From: Gari tellinella
Lineage: Eukaryota; Mollusca; Bivalvia; Cardiida; Psammobiidae
Direction: 5' to 3'
Assembly: GCA_922989275.2 (NCBI GenBank)
Contig: OV277863.1
Span: 51,628,999 to 51,692,998 of the forward strand
DNA length: 64,000 bases
Shown here: piece by piece, positions 49,306 through 60,111 of the stretch
Layout: every line of letters begins with the position of its first letter
How positions within the stretch are numbered: the stretch's first letter is position 1
The notes under the pieces: model-generated
What the model was told of the DNA's origin: nothing
What the model saw: the letters and a program-made list of their open reading frames with translations, nothing else
The model's database searches: none
Made by a program: the position numbers and the translations under genes

Positions 49306-49709
49306 AAATCGCTATCTGACAGGCGCTTTGGGGTTTTCCGCTTCTAAAATTAGAAAAATGACGCTTTTGCACATGGCTATTAGAAAGCAGACAACATATT
49401 CGGAGGATTCAGGTTTAACTGAGCTGTCTAAAATCATTTATCATATAAGTACAGTAAAATCTATGTGTTGTAATACTTCGACTTCTAATATATAGTGACT
49501 GCCTTCAACTAGTTGAAGTTTCTGTCACTGGTGTTGGTGTTTACCACAGGTGACTACTTACGTGATGTATCACGTGACAGTCTTTGTGTATGGACGTGTT
49601 TTTATCTTGTCCGATAAATTTTGAGTATTTCAATATATAAAAGGAAGGAAAACAGGACTTTTAAGGTAAAAAGTTGAAATTTATCCAGCAATGTTTATAT
49701 TGATTCGGT

Positions 49710-50846
49710 ATGGGTCGTAGAAATAAAAGTCAAGCAGAAAGCAAACGAAAACACAGCAGTGACAATTCAAGCAGCGGTGTACCGAAGACACCTAGATATG
49801 GCGGCTCGCCACCAGATAGGCAGAATAGTCAGTACGATGAAAGCCTAAGTCAGACATTACATCAAGTTAATAGTGTGCTATTTGATGATGCTCTTCCTCT
49901 TGATAACTCTGTGTTTGAGCCAACTGATACTATGAGCAAGCCCACATCAGATAGCACTGCTCCCTGTGCTAATAATGTAGACCCCTCTGTCGTTACCCCA
50001 CCCAGCAGAAGCGCTAATGACTCCATTAAAGGTGCCCAATCATCAGATACATGTATTAATAAAGGCTCTTCCATGTCATCAACTTCATCGCAAAGTGGAA
50101 ATCCCCAATTTGCTACTGATATCATTACTTGTATGGGAAGAATAGAAGCCAAACTAAACAATATGGAAAAGCGCCTAAGCAAACTTGATAGCATTGAGCA
50201 GAAAATGACCGGTTTCGAGAAGAATATAAAGGATCTATGGGGGTATGTGCATGACCAAACCAAAAGAATTGATTCCAAACTATTGGAGATTGACAACAGA
50301 GTTGACAACTTTGAATTTGCTCTCGGCCAAACACACAGCGAAATTTCTACAATGTGTAAAGATGAGGTACAAATAAAGGACGATCTGCTCTACATTAAAT
50401 CTCAAAGCATGAGAAATAACATTATATTTGGAAACATTCCTGAGCAGCGAAACGAAACACACGAGGAAACCGAGGTGAAGCTACGCTCATTCTTTACTGA
50501 GCACCTTAAAATTGCCGAGGATTTGGCTAGCAGCTTAAAGCTTGAATGTGTACATCGCATGGGTCGCCGTGATGGTAATAATTCAACGCGCAAGATCGTG
50601 GCCAAATTCACGTACTACAAGGATCGGGAAATGGTTCGTCGCCAGCGAGACAAATTGCACGACACCACCTTTTATTTGCACGAGCAATTTCCCCCTGAAA
50701 TAGCTGCTAGAAGACGTGCTTTAGTGCCCCAGCTTAAGGCTGCCAAAAATCAGGGTAAACAAGCCTGGTTGTCGTACGACACCTTGTTCATAGATGGCGC
50801 TGCAGTTAAGACAGCAGACAGGCGGACGAACACTGGTAACGCTTAA
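49710..50846 (+). CDS. LINE ORF1 (RNA-binding, coiled coil)
   Basis: 378 codons. The first 130 residues are low-complexity and serine-rich. Residues about 140-220 look like a coiled coil (heptad-rich, NNMEKRLSKLDSIEQKMTGF). The C-terminal part (about 230-370) has RNNIIFGNIPE, CVHRMGR and RKIVAKF in the order seen in L1-type ORF1 (Transposase_22-like) proteins of many invertebrate LINEs. ORF1p normally coats the LINE RNA. It lies directly upstream of the endonuclease ORF, in the same frame and separated by one stop codon. It appears intact. Confidence 0.8.
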   Translation: MGRRNKSQAESKRKHSSDNSSSGVPKTPRYGGSPPDRQNSQYDESLSQTLHQVNSVLFDDALPLDNSVFEPTDTMSKPTSDSTAPCANNVDPSVVTPPSRSANDSIKGAQSSDTCINKGSSMSSTSSQSGNPQFATDIITCMGRIEAKLNNMEKRLSKLDSIEQKMTGFEKNIKDLWGYVHDQTKRIDSKLLEIDNRVDNFEFALGQTHSEISTMCKDEVQIKDDLLYIKSQSMRNNIIFGNIPEQRNETHEETEVKLRSFFTEHLKIAEDLASSLKLECVHRMGRRDGNNSTRKIVAKFTYYKDREMVRRQRDKLHDTTFYLHEQFPPEIAARRRALVPQLKAAKNQGKQAWLSYDTLFIDGAAVKTADRRTNTGNA

Positions 50847-51915
50847 TGGCACGATGAGGGTGGACTTTCGGTTCTGTCATGGAACGTAAATGGTTTAGCT
50901 AGCTCAAAGTTAGAAGACAACGACTTTTTAGATGTAATAAATAATTATGATATTGTGTTTTTGTTTGAGTCGTGGGGTAAAAAAACCTCTAAATTTGATA
51001 TTGAAGGTTATCAGTGCTCTAATTTATATAGAAAATATCAAAACAGAAGAGCGAAACGCTGCAGTGGCGGAGTGGTAATTTATATCCGTAATAGTATTAG
51101 TGAAGGGGTTAAAATTGTAAATAATCATTACGATACTATAGTGTGGTTAAAACTAGATAAATATTTCTTCGATTTTACAGCTGATGTCTTCTTAGCAGGT
51201 GTTTATATATGGGTAGAGAATTCGCCTAGCTATAACTTTATTAACGATGATTTATTTGATGTATTGCAAAGTGATATTGATTTATACACAGATCAGGGTA
51301 ATATACTGTTAACGGGAGATTGGAATGCTCGTATAGGGAATGGGGATAAAAGAGATTATATAGTTTGTGATAGGTCAGTGCGGGATTTAGATGACGACGA
51401 GTATTGTCCAGATTCACCTTTAAGTCGCGTATCATTAGATAAAACACATAATAATCAGGGTATTAAACTATTAGATCTGTGTAAATCAAACTCTTTGCGA
51501 ATAGCAAACGGTAGATTAGGTGAGGATTTCAATAAAGGTAACTTCACTTACATATGCCAAACCGGTGCTAGCGTTATTGATTATTTATTGTTACAAGAAA
51601 ATGATTTTAATTTGATAAAAGATTTTAAAGTAGGACAGTTTAATGAATGGTCAGACCACGCCCCCTTATCGTTCGGTATACGCTGTAGTACATGCGTTGA
51701 CCGTGACGACGGGCAATATATTCGCACTCGCATAAGATGGGATAACGAGCGACGTGATGACTTTAGGAGTAGTTTAATTTCGAAGTTACCTTTATTGAAT
51801 TCGATCACACATGAGTTAAATCCAAACTGCAATAATGTCATTGATAAATGTATAGGAAGCTTTACAAATGTTATTACACAAGTTGCCGAGCCTTTGTTTT
51901 ATAAACAAGAAGTTA
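50847..51915 (+). pseudogene. LINE ORF2, endonuclease part, interrupted by LTR element
   Basis: Open from right after the ORF1 stop. APE-type endonuclease motifs in order: SVLSWNVNGL (50868), LFESWG, GGVVIYIRNS, LTGDWNARIG (51306), VIDYLLL and WSDHAPL (51646), the final SDH being the catalytic end. No ATG occurs in this frame before 50955, which would cut off the first motif. At 51916 the frame is broken by the inserted LTR element and it continues at 54018. Confidence 0.85.
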
Positions 51916-52416
51916 TGTAACAAAATTATACAATTTATGAAGATTATTTAGATTATTTAAATTGTATAAAACTGAAGCAGACGGACAGTCTCTAACATTC
52001 ACTATATTCTGCTGACCGGCATAAAGCAACATGTGTTATTACTTATCCTTATCACAGGAAACTATCTAACATATGTCAATGAGAGGAGGAGTACATTATT
52101 TGCATAATAGCCATATGTCGGCCACTGGGTAACCTTCCAAGAGGTCACTCAGCATCCGGCGTGGCTGTTTAATATTCATAAGTATAAACATGTTTTGGGT
52201 AACACAGGTAGATCCCCCATATTTGGGAGGTCACCTGATCTGTGTTATGATGCCAGTGTGGGCGCTGGGGTAGACATAGTGTTAAGCAGAGCAGTTTTAG
52301 TGGAGAGTTTAGATCTAGGCACTAGAGAGATAAGATGTTAAAACGAACCTGGGATGTTTGATAAATAAAAGTTAATCCAAAAATGACTATCTTGCTTTTT
52401 AACCCGCTTTGTAACA
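51916..52416 (+). repeat. 5' LTR of the Gag-only element
   Basis: 501 bases from TGTAACAAAATTATAC to CCGCTTTGTAACA. AATAAAAG near 52365 is a possible polyadenylation signal. Confidence 0.92.
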
Positions 52417-52520
52417 TTAGGGTTAATTTGGTTGCCGTGATCAGGAAAGTGTTAAAATGGAAAATGGATTAATTGGATGAAAAAAACCGGTAAGTACCTC
52501 TTTATATAATTTTCAACACC

Positions 52521-53387
52521 ATGGCTGAGCAACAAGAATTTGTGAATTTAATTAAAACAGTAGGGGAACAAGTTACAAATTTAGGTACAAGTGTAGGCGC
52601 CCAAGGCGTTGCTAGGATAATAAAACCATTTAACGGAGATTCAAAACTGTTTAAAGAATGGATCAAAAGTATAGAAAAATATGCTGTCTTAATAGGAGTC
52701 CTGGATGCTAGAGTCAAATTTATTGCGTACCAAGCTAGTAGCGGTCCTGTTAGTGACTATTTGAAACGATATTTAGATGCAAACCCTGGACATGCTTGGG
52801 ACCAGGTAAAAACTGATTTGACTGCAAGATTTGCAGACGTAGTCGATTCGCAACATGCTTTGTTGCTACTGAAGAAAGTAACGCAAAAACGAGAAGAAAC
52901 TGTTCAGGTCTATGCTGAAAGGTTATTAAGCTTAGGAGAAGATGCATTTGTAGGTCAGAATCAAGACGTGGTAAATAGGCAATTGGTAGGGTTTTTCATA
53001 GACGGGTTAAATTCAAATTCTATGAAACTTAAGGTGATGCGAGAAAATCCCCAAACTATGCAGGCGGCAATTACGTCGGCTACAAATGAGCAGAATTTAC
53101 GTAAACGTTTTTATTTACGTACCGGTCAAGATTCCTTTAGTACGCACATCACACAAGAAAGTGACCAACATGAACAAATGGAAATTGGTCATTTTAGAGG
53201 TCAGAGAAAGTGTTATAACTGCCATTTACCTGGGCACGTTTTTCGCGATTGTAAAAAGAGAAATAAACAAATAAGTGCAGCAGACGTAAATAGATCAAAC
53301 AGGCATTACAAACAAATAATCTGCTATAGGTGCCAATTACCTGGCCATATCGCACGTTCCTGTCCGTTGAATAGGGATTTAAACTAG
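52521..53387 (+). CDS. Retrotransposon Gag with two CCHC zinc knuckles
   Basis: 288 codons; the ATG is in good context (CACCATGGCT). Residues 35-200 resemble a Ty3/Gypsy-type capsid (FNGDSKLFKEWIKSIEKY; later VYAERLLSLGEDAF). Two zinc knuckles follow: CYNCHLPGHVFRDC at about 231 and CYRCQLPGHIARSC at about 268. Gag packages the element's RNA. The stop at 53385-53387 is followed by 125 non-coding bases before the 3' LTR, so no pol frame exists. The ORF is intact. Confidence 0.88.
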   Translation: MAEQQEFVNLIKTVGEQVTNLGTSVGAQGVARIIKPFNGDSKLFKEWIKSIEKYAVLIGVLDARVKFIAYQASSGPVSDYLKRYLDANPGHAWDQVKTDLTARFADVVDSQHALLLLKKVTQKREETVQVYAERLLSLGEDAFVGQNQDVVNRQLVGFFIDGLNSNSMKLKVMRENPQTMQAAITSATNEQNLRKRFYLRTGQDSFSTHITQESDQHEQMEIGHFRGQRKCYNCHLPGHVFRDCKKRNKQISAADVNRSNRHYKQIICYRCQLPGHIARSCPLNRDLN

Positions 53388-53512
53388 CAAACTCCTCACA
53401 TAAAGGGGCCGATGAGAGGAGTAGCGGAAATGCTGACATTCATACATAATTTTGTATCCTTGAGTTTAGAAATATTTTATTTTACAATAGAATATTTCTG
53501 TTGAAAGGGACG

Positions 53513-54013
53513 TGTAACAAAATTATACAATTTATGAAGATTATTTAGATTATTTAAATTGTATAAAACTGAAGCAGACGGACAGTCTCTAACATTCACT
53601 ATATTCTGCTGACCGGCATAAAGCAACATGTGTTATTACTTATCCTTATCACAGGAAACTATCTAACATATGTCAATGAGAGGAGGAGTACATTATTTGC
53701 ATAATAGCCATATGTCGGCCACTGGGTAACCTTCCAAGAGGTCACTCAGCATCCGGCGTGGCTGTTTAATATTCATAAGTATAAACATGTGTTGGGTAAC
53801 ACAGGTAGATCCCCCATATTTGGGAGGTCACCTGATCTGTGTTATGATGCCAGTGTGGGCGCTGGGGTAGACATAGTGTTAAGCAGAGCAGTTTTAGTGG
53901 AGAGTTTAGATCTAGGCACTAGAGAGATAAGATGTTAAAACGAACCTGGGATGTTTGATAAATAAAAGTTAATCCAAAAATGACTATCTTGCTTTTTAAC
54001 CCGCTTTGTAACA
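53513..54013 (+). repeat. 3' LTR of the Gag-only element
   Basis: 501 bases, the same as the 5' LTR except for one base that I could find. Confidence 0.92.
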
Positions 54014-54017
54014 GTTA

Positions 54018-55035
54018 TAAATAAAAAGGCTCATGCTAGTAATACTTTATGCAAGAAATCAGCTTGGTTTGATGTAGAATGCAAAGAGGCGAAAAATAAG
54101 TATACTATTTCTAGAGAAAAGTTCAATTTATGTAAAAATGATGTTAATAGAATAGAATTTTGTAAAAATAAGCTAGCCTATAAGAAACTTATAAAACGAA
54201 AGAAAAGTAAAGCGGAGTTGTTGAAAATGAAAGAATTTGTGAGCATGAGACAGTGTAGACCAAAGGAATTCTGGAAATGTTTTTCAAACAAGCAGAAAAG
54301 AGTGCAAAACAGTAGCATCGACATTAATGATTTTTATGGTTATTTTTCAGAAATGAGTTCACAATTTCCTGATGTTTTGAATGATGAAGCAGAATCTTTT
54401 TGCAGGAATTTACATAGCAATGATACTTCCTATATAGATGATGTAATGTTTGATGAATTGGATTATGTAATAACAGCTGATGAAATAGAAACTGCTATAC
54501 ATAAGCTTAAAAGAAATAAGTCATTTGCAGGAGACGCAATGATTAATGAATATTTTATTGAAGCGTCTGATATTTTAATGTCACATTTACTTGATATATT
54601 TAATAGCATTTTATCATCGGGCTATTTCCCGAGTCAATGGATGGAAGGAATTATCGTCCCTTTATTTAAAAAGAATGATCCAAATAATGTTAATAATTAT
54701 AGGGGAATTACTTTAGTAAGTTGTTTTTCTAAAATATTTACTAGTATCTTAAATAAGAGGCTGTCGGACTGGGCAGAAAATCATAATATTATTAGTGATT
54801 GTCAGTTTGGATTCAGAAAGGGCCGTTCTACCACTGATGCTATTTTTGTTTTAAATGCTGTAATCAGCAAAGTTCTTAATGAAAACAAACGTCTAGCTTG
54901 CGCGTTTATAGATTTCAAAAAAGCTTTTGATAGTATTTATAGAAATGGACTTTGGTTTAAACTTAATAAACTTGGCATCAGAGGTAAAACGTTTAGAATT
55001 ATATATGATATGTATATGTTCTCGGGTGCTACCGA
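54018..55035 (+). pseudogene. LINE ORF2, reverse transcriptase part, 3' truncated
   Basis: Continues the ORF2 frame after the LTR element without a stop. RT region: AIHKLKRNKSFAGDAMINEY, GIIVPLFKKND, NYRGITLVSCFSKIF, FGFRKGRSTTDA (54808) and motif A FIDFKKAFDSI (54904). Similarity stops after YDMYMF at about 55020. Motif C (YADD) and everything after it are missing, so this LINE cannot move by itself. A 3' truncation is unusual for a LINE; deletion or a later insertion is the likely cause. Confidence 0.85.
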
Positions 55036-55299
55036 TAACAAAATCAGTAATGGTTCTTTGATGACTTTATATGTTGTACTATATCAATATCAATGGTAAT
55101 CAATGGTAACAACAAGGAATCTGAAATATAAAGATTAACAATCATAAGTAAGTGTACATATATACAATCTATGAACCTTCAGTTCATAGTAAGCTGTGGG
55201 TGGAGAAGCTTAGCATGTATACACATAAGTAAACACAGTGTGAGCCACGTTGCACTAACAGTTAAATGACTAATTTACAATGATGCTGGAATGACTAAA
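55036..55299. other. Junction between LINE and Gypsy element
   Basis: Short AATCAATGGTAAC tandem repeat near 55085. No coding content recognised. Confidence 0.35.
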
Positions 55300-55636
55300 T
55301 GTTACAAAAGTGATGGTGACGATGATAATGATGATGATGATGATGTATGATAACAATATGTATAATTACCTTGAAATAATAGATATTCCAAAGAATAATA
55401 ATAAGCCAAGCGGCAACCGTTTCTCGTGCGTTATGTAAAGCCGTCACGTGATGTTAGTCGTAACGTAACTCTGGGTGTTAGTAATAGAGTTAACAGGTTA
55501 TTTCCCTTTGTAGATTAATTAAAGGACGGGGTTGATTAAAAGGATACGGTAATATAATAAGTGGATAAATGGGATCAAAGATCAAAAACAACATATCCTG
55601 ACATTTCATTTAATTGTATTAAAACACCCTATAACA
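55300..55636 (-). repeat. Candidate 3' LTR of the Gypsy element
   Basis: On the reverse strand, the purine-rich AAAGCAGGGGAGTA is directly followed by TGTTATAGGGTG, a likely polypurine tract plus LTR start. The far end is guessed from TAACA (reverse) at 55300. Contains a GATGATGAT repeat. No second LTR copy is in the window, so the borders are unproven. Confidence 0.35.
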
Positions 55637-56202
55637 TACTCCCCTGCTTTCAAAAAAGTCGTCCTCGACTTAACTCAAAATAAAGGACGATAAATATGGA
55701 AGAATCCTTTGCAAACATGTAGTGAAAATATGCACGAACTTGCCGTTAATGCCAAATTGTCTGAATAGTAAATTACTACTCAAACAACATATACTTACCT
55801 TCATATCAACTAATATATGAGTGTAATAAAACTTACACAAGCAAATGTCAATAGAAGTACTGAATACAATACAGATGAAAACAAAACAATAAATGGCAAA
55901 GTATAAAAATAGTTGATACAGATAGTTCATGTAGTAATACTGTACGTTCATCTCAACTGTCATGTTACTCAAACATATGAAATATGAAATGTACTGCTAA
56001 AGTACACTGTTGAGTACAATCTATTTACTAAAAGTAATATCTTTGGTTAAACAACCAAAGAACAAATGTAAATGTACTTCAAAAAGAAATAACACGAGCT
56101 AAACGTACGTATTATATACAAACAGATCTGTAATATTAACATACACGTATATATATATATACATGTAGTTAACAAAATAAAACAATGTAAAGTAGTCTGA
56201 GT
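55637..56202. other. 3' untranslated region of the Gypsy element
   Basis: Between the pol stop and the candidate polypurine tract. A 100-codon reverse ORF (55670-55972), hydrophobic and cysteine-rich, could be an accessory frame, but it has no recognisable domain. Confidence 0.4.
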
Positions 56203-59200
56203 CTAGGTCAACAGCCGATCACCAGCCGTCTGCCATCGTGGTCGTTGCCGATGTCGCTTCGGTCTGGGAGCTGTGACGTCATAAGTGTCATCCTCGTCAT
56301 CAATATTATCTGATGGAGGCTGGTAGTACGGACGGCGTGCAGGTATGACATACCTCCGCGTCCTTGGTGTGTCTGCTGGCTTGTTCTCTGCGTTGCCTTC
56401 TGACCGAAGTGGAAGCAAAAGGTTTCTGTGGACGACACGTGTCTTCCGTGCATGGGGCGTATCTCTCCGGACTTCATACACGGGAATGTCGGCATTTGGC
56501 TGTCCTGTCACAATATAAGGTGCATCTTCCCATCTGTCAGCGAGTTTCTGTCTCCCACGCAATGTTACATTGCGTAGTAAGACAGAATCTCTCAGACTCA
56601 GAGCTGTGGCCCGTGCCCTAGTGTCATTCACCCTCTTGCCTTTCGCTGCTGCTTCTTTAGCAGCATCTTTGGCCTTCTTATAAGAAGATGTGAGCCGTTC
56701 CTGGAGTTTCCTCACATACTCATGCTTATCTTTGGCGCCATCTTCATCTGCAGACAGACCTAAGAAAGCATCAATTGCTAACTTAGGATGGCGGCCAAAC
56801 ATAAGGAAGTATGGAGAAAACCCAGTACTAGGATGTATCGTGACATTATATGCATGAACAAGAGTGTTTATGTGAGCTTTCCAGTCACTTTTCTGGTTGT
56901 CGTTTAATGTGCCGAGCATCTTCAACAAGGTTTGATTAAACCGCTCGGTCATGCCGTTACCCATAGCATGATATGGGGTTGTGTTTGTCTTGGCAACACC
57001 AGCCAGTTCACATAGTTCCTTCATGAGACCAGACATGAAATTAGGACCTTGGTCGCTATGGATTCTTGAAGGAAAACCGTAGTGCGTGACAAAGTTGTCA
57101 AAAAGCACTCTAGCCGTCGTTCTGGCTGTTTGGTTTTTCGTTGGGTAGGCCTGAGAATATCTGGTAAAATGATCAGTCACTACCAGAATATCCTCAAAAC
57201 CTCCCTTCGATCGGTCAACCTTCAAGAAATCCATGCAGAGAACTTCCATTGGAGCAGAGGATTCAATGTTCACGAGCGGTGCTACTAATGGCAATGACTT
57301 CCGCTTGAGACATCTCTCACATGCTCTTACTTTGTCGGCTATCCAGGCTTCCATCCCAGGCCAATAAAAGCGCTGTTTGAAAAGAGACACAGTGCGATCA
57401 CGGCCTTGATGACCAAGATCGTCATGAAGCGCACTGAAAATGTCATTTTTCAAACAGGATGGCAAAACTAGTTGGAATACTTGGCAACCTTCTGACGAGC
57501 CCTTGCGATACAGAGCTTTGTCTTTTATCTCCAGCTTATCCCACTCTCTTACAAATTTTTTAACAGCAGTCAAGGCTTGCTTAGCAGAAGGCCTTGAACC
57601 TTCAGAGAGATGGTTGATAACACTGGAGATAACAGGGTCGTCATGTTGTGCCTTTCTCCAGTCTTTTGAAGACAAAGAGTAAGCCTGGATTTGGTCTTCT
57701 GGTGGATCACTCACAACTGGCGTTGAAACTTCTTGTATAACATCAGGTGATGTAAGGCTATACACAAGAGGTGCCTTAACAGAATCGACAGTACTGGATA
57801 ATGTCATTGCTCCAATTACATTGGAGTCAATGGTTATCCTCGATAAGCCGTCAGCATCGGCATTTTTCTTACCACTACGATACTTTATTTCAAAGTCGTA
57901 GCTGGCAAGAGACGCCATCCATCTTTGGTCTGTTGCATCAAGCTTTGCCGTAGTCTGTATGTACGTCAGAGGATTATTATCCGATAGTACTTTAAAACGA
58001 CACCCATAGAGATAGTCGTGAAACTTCTCACAGACAGCCCACTTAAGAGCAAGAAACTCCAACTTATGAGCCGGATAATTCTTCTCTGACGGCCTCAGAC
58101 TACGGCTGGCATATGCAATTACACGTTCCACACCTCCCTGTTGCTGGTATAAAATGGCACCGAGGCCAGTACCAGATGCATCAGTATGTAAACTGAATGG
58201 AAGGCTGTAATTTGCATATGCCAAGATGGGTGGTTCTGTTAACTTTTCTTTTATATTAAGAAAAGCTTTCTTCTGATATTCTCCCCAAACAAATGGAACT
58301 TTTGTGCTTGCACGGGCTTTCTTTTTGGAAGAGTGGCCAATCAAAAGGTCATTCAAAGGGCGCACAATAGACGCATATCCTTTTATGAACCTTCGATAGT
58401 AGCCCGTGAAGCCAAGAAATTGTCTGATTTCCTTGATAGATTTTGGTGCTGGCCAAGATTTTACAGCCTCTATCTTTTCTGGATCGGTTTGGATGCCTTC
58501 TTCTGAAACAATATGGCCTAAATACTTAACTTTCTTTTGGAAGAAGTGGCATTTGCTGGCTTTCAGCTTCAGATTATGGTCTGAAAGCTTAACAAAAACC
58601 GCTTCTAGACGCTCGAGATGCTCGTCAAATATCTGGGAGAAAATGATAATATCATCAAGATATATCAAACATTCTCGTAAGTTGAGATCTCCCATACATC
58701 TTTCCATAAGTCTTTGGAATGTGGCAGGAGCATTGACAAGTCCAAAAGGCATCCTATTGCATTCATAGAATCCTAGAGGACCAGCGCTGAATGCTGTAAG
58801 GTGTTTGTCACTCTCCTTCATTGCTACCTGCCAGTATCCAGACTTCAAGTCGAGTGTGGAAAAATATTTCGAACCACTCAAAAGATGTAACGAATTCTCA
58901 ATTCTTGGCATAGCATATGCGTCTCTTACTGTTCTTTTGTTCAGTTTCCTAAAATCAAGGCAAATTCTCAAAGTTCCATCTTTCTTCTTCACAACTACAA
59001 TGTTGGAAGAATAAGGGCTACACGATTCACGAATCGCACCACATTCTATCATTTCCTTAATGTGCTCTTTAACTTCATTGAGCATGCCTGGTGGAATGTG
59101 TCTTGGTGGATCCTTGAATGGTACTTTGTCTGTCAAATGAATTTCATGTTCTATTAAATCGGTATGGCCTAAATCTGTTGGACCTTTAGAGAAAATATGG

Positions 59201-60075
59201 TCCCACTTTTGAAATAAATGTTGAGCCTTTGCTTTCTGTTCTTCTGTTAGGTTTGTTTCATTCAAATACAGTTCAGAATTTTGAATATTATCTTTGGCGG
59301 TTGTTTCAGCATGTTTCTGATTACTATGAACTTCTTTAGCTGTTTTACTTTTAGTTTCTTGAGCATTAGCTACTGGAACAGATCTCATGACATTGACCTC
59401 TTGTAGCTCACAAAGATTTGCATTGTAAGGTATAGATACAGGCTTAGCCGACATGTTGAATAGCTTAACCGGAATCCGAACAGTTGTTCCAGGGCGATCT
59501 AAAGCTACAACACGCGGACAAACAGCTACTCTGTTGGAACAATGTTTAACAGAACATGTTTCCGTTACAGCAGTAACATCTACTTTTTGCCTTCTACAAA
59601 GTCCAGTGACTGTCCTAGATTCGAATGGTTGTAGAACGAATCTTTGTGTTGCTTTAACAACACCAGCCTTATCATCTGTAATGCCTTGAAATGCCATGTT
59701 CCATTCGTTTGGAACTTCATTGATGTTCCGGTCATTATTCTGATAAAATAGACGTATCAGATTTGTTCCAACTATAACAGGTACATCTTTGTTATATTCA
59801 GTAGTAGGAACAATGACCACTGGTATGTCAAAATTCTGTTTTCCTAATGAAGGTACAGAAATTCTGGCTTCTATGTAACCTAACATTGGCTGTGTTTCTC
59901 CATTGGCAACGTTTATGTTTAAGTTAAATCCTTCTATTTGTAGAAGTTTAGGCTTAGGTTTCATCTGACTGTAGAAGTTTTCTGCTATTGATGTTATCAT
60001 CGATCCTGAATCTATTAAAGCTTTGATGTTTTGATCCTCAAACACTATTTCACTAACGTTGTCTGTGCCTATCAA
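56203..60075 (-). CDS. pol: Gypsy-type Pol polyprotein (protease, RT, RNase H, integrase)
   Basis: About 1,290 residues; the open frame really begins upstream at the frameshift (about 60153), and the residue count here starts at a TTG codon. Domains in order: retropepsin with ALIDSGS (about residue 22); RT with LDLKSGYWQV and the catalytic LIYLDDIIIF (about 473); RNase H with SLHTDASGTGLG (about 630) and ALKWAV; integrase HHCC finger (HDDLGHQGRDR ... CERCLKRK, about 890-935), core with MDFLKV, HSDQGPNF (about 1007) and ERFNQTLLKML; then a basic C-terminal tail. All catalytic residues are present and there are no stops, so it could be active. It copies the element's RNA and integrates the DNA. 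Confidence 0.95.
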   Translation of the reverse strand: MIGTDNVSEIVFEDQNIKALIDSGSMITSIAENFYSQMKPKPKLLQIEGFNLNINVANGETQPMLGYIEARISVPSLGKQNFDIPVVIVPTTEYNKDVPVIVGTNLIRLFYQNNDRNINEVPNEWNMAFQGITDDKAGVVKATQRFVLQPFESRTVTGLCRRQKVDVTAVTETCSVKHCSNRVAVCPRVVALDRPGTTVRIPVKLFNMSAKPVSIPYNANLCELQEVNVMRSVPVANAQETKSKTAKEVHSNQKHAETTAKDNIQNSELYLNETNLTEEQKAKAQHLFQKWDHIFSKGPTDLGHTDLIEHEIHLTDKVPFKDPPRHIPPGMLNEVKEHIKEMIECGAIRESCSPYSSNIVVVKKKDGTLRICLDFRKLNKRTVRDAYAMPRIENSLHLLSGSKYFSTLDLKSGYWQVAMKESDKHLTAFSAGPLGFYECNRMPFGLVNAPATFQRLMERCMGDLNLRECLIYLDDIIIFSQIFDEHLERLEAVFVKLSDHNLKLKASKCHFFQKKVKYLGHIVSEEGIQTDPEKIEAVKSWPAPKSIKEIRQFLGFTGYYRRFIKGYASIVRPLNDLLIGHSSKKKARASTKVPFVWGEYQKKAFLNIKEKLTEPPILAYANYSLPFSLHTDASGTGLGAILYQQQGGVERVIAYASRSLRPSEKNYPAHKLEFLALKWAVCEKFHDYLYGCRFKVLSDNNPLTYIQTTAKLDATDQRWMASLASYDFEIKYRSGKKNADADGLSRITIDSNVIGAMTLSSTVDSVKAPLVYSLTSPDVIQEVSTPVVSDPPEDQIQAYSLSSKDWRKAQHDDPVISSVINHLSEGSRPSAKQALTAVKKFVREWDKLEIKDKALYRKGSSEGCQVFQLVLPSCLKNDIFSALHDDLGHQGRDRTVSLFKQRFYWPGMEAWIADKVRACERCLKRKSLPLVAPLVNIESSAPMEVLCMDFLKVDRSKGGFEDILVVTDHFTRYSQAYPTKNQTARTTARVLFDNFVTHYGFPSRIHSDQGPNFMSGLMKELCELAGVAKTNTTPYHAMGNGMTERFNQTLLKMLGTLNDNQKSDWKAHINTLVHAYNVTIHPSTGFSPYFLMFGRHPKLAIDAFLGLSADEDGAKDKHEYVRKLQERLTSSYKKAKDAAKEAAAKGKRVNDTRARATALSLRDSVLLRNVTLRGRQKLADRWEDAPYIVTGQPNADIPVYEVRRDTPHARKTRVVHRNLLLPLRSEGNAENKPADTPRTRRYVIPARRPYYQPPSDNIDDEDDTYDVTAPRPKRHRQRPRWQTAGDRLLT

Positions 60076-60111
60076 CCTACTAACGAAATGTGCTTTGGAG
60101 CCTGAAACGTT

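Larger units (their letters stand above)
51912..54017 (+). mobile_element. Non-autonomous Gag-only LTR retrotransposon
   Basis: Two 501-base LTRs (TG...CA) surround 1,096 bases that hold only a gag gene. The target duplication GTTA is at 51912-51915 and 54014-54017. The LTRs differ at one position that I can see (ACATGTTTTGGG versus ACATGTGTTGGG), so the insertion is very recent. A possible primer-binding site TGGTTGCCGTGATCAGG starts 13 bases after the 5' LTR, and a purine stretch GAAAGGGACG precedes the 3' LTR. Protease, RT and integrase are absent, so it must be mobilised in trans. It resembles the TR-GAG type known from plants. Confidence 0.9.

Noticed and set aside
49862..50611. Reverse-strand ORFs opposite LINE ORF1
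   Set aside because: Antisense shadows of ORF1; no domain of their own.
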